Source: CAYNSB01 sp964399625
GTDB lineage: Bacteria > Planctomycetota > Phycisphaerae > Phycisphaerales > UBA1924
Reading direction: 5' to 3'
Length of the DNA: 28,150 nucleotides
NCBI GenBank assembly: GCA_964399625.1
Contig: CAYNSB010000043.1
Coordinates: 1 to 28,150 of the forward strand
The first letter of the stretch is position 1; each line of letters starts with the position of its first letter. The notes beneath the pieces are model-generated. The model searched no databases. It had not been told where the DNA came from and saw nothing but the letters and a program-made list of their open reading frames with translations. This document shows, one piece after another, positions 24,952 through 28,150 of this stretch. The position numbers and the translations under genes were made by a program.

Positions 24952-26145
24952 ATGAGCCAGGCGAGCACGTTTGTGAAGGGACTCGAGGGGATCGTCGCCG
25001 CGGAAACGAAGATGTCCTTCATCGATGGCGAGAAGGGCGTGCTGGAGTACGTCGGGATCTCGATCGACGATCTGGCACGCAGTTCCACGTTCGAGGAGAC
25101 GGTCTTCCTTCTCTGGAACACACGCCTGCCCAGCACCGCGGAGCTGGGCGAGTTCTCCAAGCAGCTCCGCTCCCGGTATCGGATTCCCAACGAGCTGGCG
25201 AAGCTGATCCTGAACATGCCCAAGGACGCGCAGCCGATGCACGTGCTGCGCACCTGCGTCTCCGCCCTCTCGATGTACGACGCGCACCCGAACGGGCTGG
25301 ACGCGATGGGACGCCCGGATGTTCCCGCCATGCGGAACAAGGCGCTCAACGTGCTGGCCCAGGTGCCCACGATCATCGCCTACTTCGATCGCCACCGGCG
25401 CGGGCTGCCGATTGTCGAGCCGCGCGCCGACCTGTCCTTCGCCGCAAACTTCCTGTACATGCTCAACGGGAAGGAGCCCACGCCGGCGGTGACGCGGGCC
25501 TTCGACATCTGCATGATCCTGCACGCGGACCATGGGCTGAACAACTCCACGTTCACCGCGCGCGTCGTCATCTCCACGCTCAGCGACATGTACTCGGCGC
25601 TGACCGCGGCGGTGGGCTCGCTCCGCGGCCCCCTTCACGGCGGGGCCAACGAGGAAGTCATGGAGATGCTCTTCGAGATCGAGAAGATCGCCAAGGAGCA
25701 GGGCAAGGACGTGATGGCGGTCATCGAGCCCTACATCATGGACAAGCTCGCCCGTCGGCACGAGGGCGCACGCATCATGGGCTTCGGGCACCGCGTGTAC
25801 AAGACGATCGACCCGCGGGCCACGTTCCTCAAGACCTTCTCCAAGCAGATCGCAACGGACACGGGCAACCTGAGGCTCTACGAGATGTCCAGCACGATCG
25901 AGAAGATCATGGCCCGCGAGGTCGGGGCCAAGGGCATCTACCCGAACGTCGACTTCTACTCCGCGACGACGTACCACTCGATCGGGCTGCGCCTCGACCT
26001 GTTCACGCCGATGTTCGCCATGAGCCGGGTGAGCGGATGGGCCGGCCATTGCATCGAGCAGCTCGACGGGAACCGGCTCTTCCGTCCGGCGGCGAAGTAC
26101 GTCGGCCCCCACGGCGTGGCGTATGTCCCCATCGACAAGCGCTGA
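24952..26145 (+). CDS. gltA: Citrate synthase
   Basis: Condenses oxaloacetate with acetyl-CoA at the entry of the citrate cycle. The 397 residues resemble the shorter bacterial type without the NADH-binding N-terminal extension of E. coli GltA. Active-site residues are present: His229 in GPLHGGANEEV, His280 in GFGHRVYKTIDPRA and Asp334 in PNVDFYSA, together with DHGLNNSTFTARV. A 2-methylcitrate synthase cannot be excluded by motifs alone, but there are no prp neighbours. GGAG lies 6 bases before the ATG at 24952, which outweighs upstream in-frame starts back to 24724 that give no family sequence. It is divergent from the rhomboid gene and converges on the lipoprotein gene with 18 bases between the stops. 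A TAGGAT at 24854-24859 is a possible distant -10. Confidence 0.95.
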   Translation: MSQASTFVKGLEGIVAAETKMSFIDGEKGVLEYVGISIDDLARSSTFEETVFLLWNTRLPSTAELGEFSKQLRSRYRIPNELAKLILNMPKDAQPMHVLRTCVSALSMYDAHPNGLDAMGRPDVPAMRNKALNVLAQVPTIIAYFDRHRRGLPIVEPRADLSFAANFLYMLNGKEPTPAVTRAFDICMILHADHGLNNSTFTARVVISTLSDMYSALTAAVGSLRGPLHGGANEEVMEMLFEIEKIAKEQGKDVMAVIEPYIMDKLARRHEGARIMGFGHRVYKTIDPRATFLKTFSKQIATDTGNLRLYEMSSTIEKIMAREVGAKGIYPNVDFYSATTYHSIGLRLDLFTPMFAMSRVSGWAGHCIEQLDGNRLFRPAAKYVGPHGVAYVPIDKR

Positions 26146-26163
26146 CCGACGCCAAGGCGAACA

Positions 26164-26601
26164 TCACAGCCCGAGGTTGCTCAGGATGCCATCAAGGATC
26201 GCGCGCGATCGCACCTGATCGCCCAGCGGCTCCACGCGCACATCGATCAACGTGGACGCGCCCTTGCTCACGCGCGCCTTGACGATTACCGACTCGAGCA
26301 CCTTGGGATCGAAGGGCTCGGCCTCCACCTCCCCCGCGTCCTCGCTGGACCGGGAATTCGTGACCGAATACCCGCGCTCGCGAAGCGTTTGCTCCGCGGC
26401 CGCGATCACCGCGGGCACGCGCACCTCGCGTTCGACGGTGCAGGTCAACGTTCGGAAGCGGTAGGACGCGAGCACGTCGTGGCGCGGGCCCTGGAACGAG
26501 TGCTGCGCCTTGCACCCCACGAGCGCAACGCCCAGGGCGCCTAGAGCCAGAGCGAACGCAAGCGGGCTCCGCCCGCGTGAACGCAAAGTTGATGCTCCCA
26601 T
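26164..26601 (-). CDS. Small lipoprotein of unknown function
   Basis: 145 residues. An Arg-containing N-terminus and a hydrophobic stretch (about 13-27) end in LVGC, a lipobox with Cys30, so the mature protein is probably lipid-anchored and exported. The mature part has VPAVIAAAEQTLRERGYSV and ends TLIDVRVEPLGDQVRSRAIL. This pattern of a helix followed by a strand pair and a D-x-x-R-S ending is like the DUF3568 group of small lipoproteins; I regard this as likely but unproven. The frame is open upstream to 26727, but that part would bury the lipobox 70 residues into the protein, so ATG 26601 is used. No Shine-Dalgarno sequence is evident. It is divergent from rpsU. Confidence 0.72.
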   Translation of the reverse strand: MGASTLRSRGRSPLAFALALGALGVALVGCKAQHSFQGPRHDVLASYRFRTLTCTVEREVRVPAVIAAAEQTLRERGYSVTNSRSSEDAGEVEAEPFDPKVLESVIVKARVSKGASTLIDVRVEPLGDQVRSRAILDGILSNLGL

Positions 26602-26710
26602 CGCCCCAGACCATCGACCCGATGCTCCGCACGCGGCCAGAACATCGGGTGGAGCCAGATCGATCGCGTCACCGCTCCCATACAAACTCCGATCGTGCGT
26701 ATTGGACGCA

Positions 26711-26740
26711 TTGACTTCGCGCGCCAATCGCCTTTACTAG
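26711..26740 (+). promoter_or_regulatory. Promoter of rpsU, sigma-70 type
   Basis: TTGACT (26711-26716) and TACTAG (26735-26740) are 18 bases apart, the best -35/-10 pair I find in the window, set in an AT-richer patch of the 214-base gap 26602-26815. The transcript would begin near 26747, leaving a leader of about 70 bases that carries the rpsU ribosome binding site. Nothing else is evident in this gap. Confidence 0.55.
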
Positions 26741-26815
26741 TGGTCCCCGACCCGGACCCGATCGTGGGAGGTTCGAGCGGGGTTCTGGCATCTTTGGCGA
26801 AGGAGCGGCAGGCGA

Positions 26816-27055
26816 ATGGCAATCCGGATCAAAGCGCGAAGCGGCGAGGGCACCGAGCAGATGATGCGTCGCTTCAAGAAGCTCTGCGAGAAGGAAGGCC
26901 TCGTCAAGGACATCAAGCGCAAGGAGTTCTACGAGAAGCCCTCCGAGCGCCGTCGCCGCGCCGCACGCAAGAGCCTGAATCGCCGCATCAAGACGGACTT
27001 CCCGGGAACGGGCGGCCCCGGCGAGCGACCCGTGCGCGGGCCCAAGGCGTTCTGA
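26816..27055 (+). CDS. rpsU: 30S ribosomal protein S21
   Basis: A small basic protein of the 30S platform, next to the 3' end of 16S rRNA, needed for efficient initiation on natural mRNAs. The 79 residues start MAIRIKARSGEGTEQMMRRF, with FKKLCEKEGLVKDIKRKEFYEKPSERRRR, the standard S21 core. The tail (about 55-79) is extended with Gly, Pro and Arg beyond the usual lysine-rich end. AAGGAG (26800-26805) lies 10 bases before the ATG. It is a single-gene unit with its own promoter and a hairpin terminator, and it is not next to dnaG or rpoD as in E. coli. Confidence 0.95.
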   Translation: MAIRIKARSGEGTEQMMRRFKKLCEKEGLVKDIKRKEFYEKPSERRRRAARKSLNRRIKTDFPGTGGPGERPVRGPKAF

Positions 27056-27094
27056 TCCACCCACGCGGAGGACCGCTCTCCTGACGAGCCATGC

Positions 27095-27130
27095 ACGGGC
27101 CTGCCGCGTACTCGGCGGGCCCGTTTCGTT
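27095..27130 (+). terminator. Rho-independent terminator of rpsU
   Basis: ACGGGCC (27095-27101) pairs with GGCCCGT (27118-27124), and the inner TGCCG/CGGCG extends the stem to 12 pairs with one G-U pair. The hairpin is followed by TTTCGTT. The T-run is broken, but this is the strongest terminator-like structure in the window and it lies 40 bases after the rpsU stop. Confidence 0.65.
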
Positions 27131-27149
27131 CCCGCCCTGATCGATTCCC

Positions 27150-27213
27150 GCGGGCTTGGACGCCCGCTCCACCCGAGCGAATTGCGGAAACACGGCAGGA
27201 AGTGCCGATCCGC
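27150..27213 (+). promoter_or_regulatory. Two further hairpins in the leader of the pyrophosphatase gene
   Basis: GCGGGC and GCCCGC (27150-27167) form a 6-pair stem over a 6-base loop. A second structure (27184-27213) has outer arms GCGGA/TCCGC and inner arms CGGCA/TGCCG around the loop GGAAG. It ends 27 bases before the Shine-Dalgarno sequence GGAGG at 27241-27245. They may form a structured 5' leader or protect the mRNA end; no known riboswitch was recognised. Confidence 0.35.
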
Positions 27214-27252
27214 ATCTCCACCGACCGAACGAAGACCCCCGGAGGCTTTGCT

Positions 27253-28150
27253 GTGAAACCCATCCAACGACCCTCGATGCTCGGATCCGTGTCCGCCGGG
27301 CTCGCCGCGATTCTCTGCCTCATGCTCATCGCGTTCACGCCGGGCTCGGCCCTGGCTCAGGGCGCTGCGCCCGCGGGCACGCACGCCACGACGCCCAGCG
27401 CTCCGGCCGTTGCCGAGCACAAGCCCGGCGGCGAGGCGAACCTGGTCCTGCCTCGCGTGGGCGATGTCAAGTTCTTGAAGGACAAGATCGACGGGCACAC
27501 GCTGCTGATGGGCGGGCTCGTCGTGGGCGCGCTGGGGCTGATCTTCGGACTCGTCATCTACGCGCAGCTCAAGGGCATGCCCGTCCACAAGAGCATGCTC
27601 GACATCTCCGAGCTCATCTACGCCACGTGCAAGAGCTACATGGTCCAGCAGGGCAAGTTCCTGATGGTGCTGTGGGCGTTCATCGCGGCGGTGGTCTTTG
27701 TGTACTTCAACGTGCTCGTTGAGTTCCCGCTCACCAAGGTCCTCATCATCCTCGCCTTCTCCCTGATCGGTATCGCGGGGTCCTACGGCGTCGCGTGGTT
27801 CGGCATCCGCGTCAACACGTTCGCCAACAGCCGCGCCGCGTTCGCCTCGCTCAAGGGCAAGCCCTTCCCCTGCTACGCCATCCCGCTCAAGGCGGGCATG
27901 TCGATCGGCATGGCGCTCATCTCCGTCGAGCTGATCATCATGCTCGGCATTCTGCTCTTCGTTCCTCCGGACCTCTCCGGCCCGTGCCTCATCGGCTTTG
28001 CCATCGGCGAGTCGCTCGGCGCTTCGGCGCTGCGTATCGCCGGCGGCATCTTCACCAAGATCGCCGATATCGGCTCGGACCTGATGAAGATCGTCTTCAA
28101 CATCAAGGAGGACGACGCGCGTAACCCCGGCGTCATCGCCGACTGCACCG
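27253..28150 (+). CDS. hppA: Membrane-bound ion-pumping pyrophosphatase (C-terminus beyond window)
   Basis: Couples pyrophosphate hydrolysis to pumping of H+ or Na+ across the membrane. The first 299 residues are visible and the frame is open at the right edge. Residues 1-35 look like a signal peptide ending SALA, followed by a 30-residue Ala/Pro-rich stretch before the first core helix (about 84-104). The family is shown by CKSYMVQQGKFLM, GIRVNTFANSRAAFA, GESLGASALRIAGGIFTK and ADIGSDLMKIV. It is also shown by KEDDARNPGVIADC, the start of the catalytic loop, which carries PPi- and Mg-binding acidic residues. Ion and K+ specificity depend on residues outside the window. The start is GTG 27253: GGAGG lies 7 bases upstream. 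It follows the rpsU terminator, so it has its own promoter, which I could not locate. Confidence 0.93.
   Translation, partial: MKPIQRPSMLGSVSAGLAAILCLMLIAFTPGSALAQGAAPAGTHATTPSAPAVAEHKPGGEANLVLPRVGDVKFLKDKIDGHTLLMGGLVVGALGLIFGLVIYAQLKGMPVHKSMLDISELIYATCKSYMVQQGKFLMVLWAFIAAVVFVYFNVLVEFPLTKVLIILAFSLIGIAGSYGVAWFGIRVNTFANSRAAFASLKGKPFPCYAIPLKAGMSIGMALISVELIIMLGILLFVPPDLSGPCLIGFAIGESLGASALRIAGGIFTKIADIGSDLMKIVFNIKEDDARNPGVIADCT

Overview
This is a GC-rich chromosomal window, densely packed with genes on both strands. I see no insertion sequence, phage gene, CRISPR array, tRNA or rRNA. The content points to a member of the Planctomycetota, most likely Phycisphaerae-like. The pointers are a membrane-anchored Ser/Thr kinase fused to TPR repeats, the futalosine route to menaquinone (mqnC), a membrane pyrophosphatase, and several genes whose only start signal is a -10-like hexamer just before the start codon. 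The lineage is inferred from gene content, not from a marker gene.

Layout. 1-2247: C-terminal part of a Ser/Thr kinase-TPR protein, cut by the left edge. 2287-3399: proB. 3430-4776 (-): UDP-glucose 6-dehydrogenase. 4947-5780: SAM methyltransferase. 5970-7928: APC permease fused to a universal-stress domain. 7969-10584: UvrD/PcrA helicase. 10588-13273 (-): a two-gene unit of a membrane protein followed by a KAP-like membrane P-loop ATPase. 13531-15072: mqnC. 15050-21041 (-): five consecutive paralogous family-4-type glycosyltransferases, transcribed right to left, four in an array whose genes join by ATGA/GTGA stop-start overlaps. 21191-22931: efp, aroK and a small unknown protein with a lysine-rich tail. 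22943-24794 (-): rhomboid protease with a helical-repeat tail, then trpF. 24952-26145: citrate synthase. 26164-26601 (-): small lipoprotein. 26816-27055: rpsU. 27253 to the right edge: start of a membrane pyrophosphatase. No gene-free stretch exceeds 300 bases; the longest (13274-13530, 26602-26815, 27056-27252, 5781-5969, 4777-4946) are covered by site entries where something can be seen.

How the genes fit together. Most are housekeeping or energy genes (proline, shikimate and tryptophan synthesis, citrate cycle, menaquinone, translation, DNA repair, PPi-driven ion pumping). The clearest accessory element is the glycosyltransferase array, which looks like a locally duplicated machine for building one glycan; the nearby UDP-glucuronate-forming dehydrogenase could supply a donor, but this is inference. 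The membrane protein/KAP-like ATPase pair is the least explained module. A gene-start pattern worth testing is a TAnnnT hexamer ending 6-9 bases before the start codon at several genes lacking a Shine-Dalgarno sequence, as expected for leaderless mRNAs.
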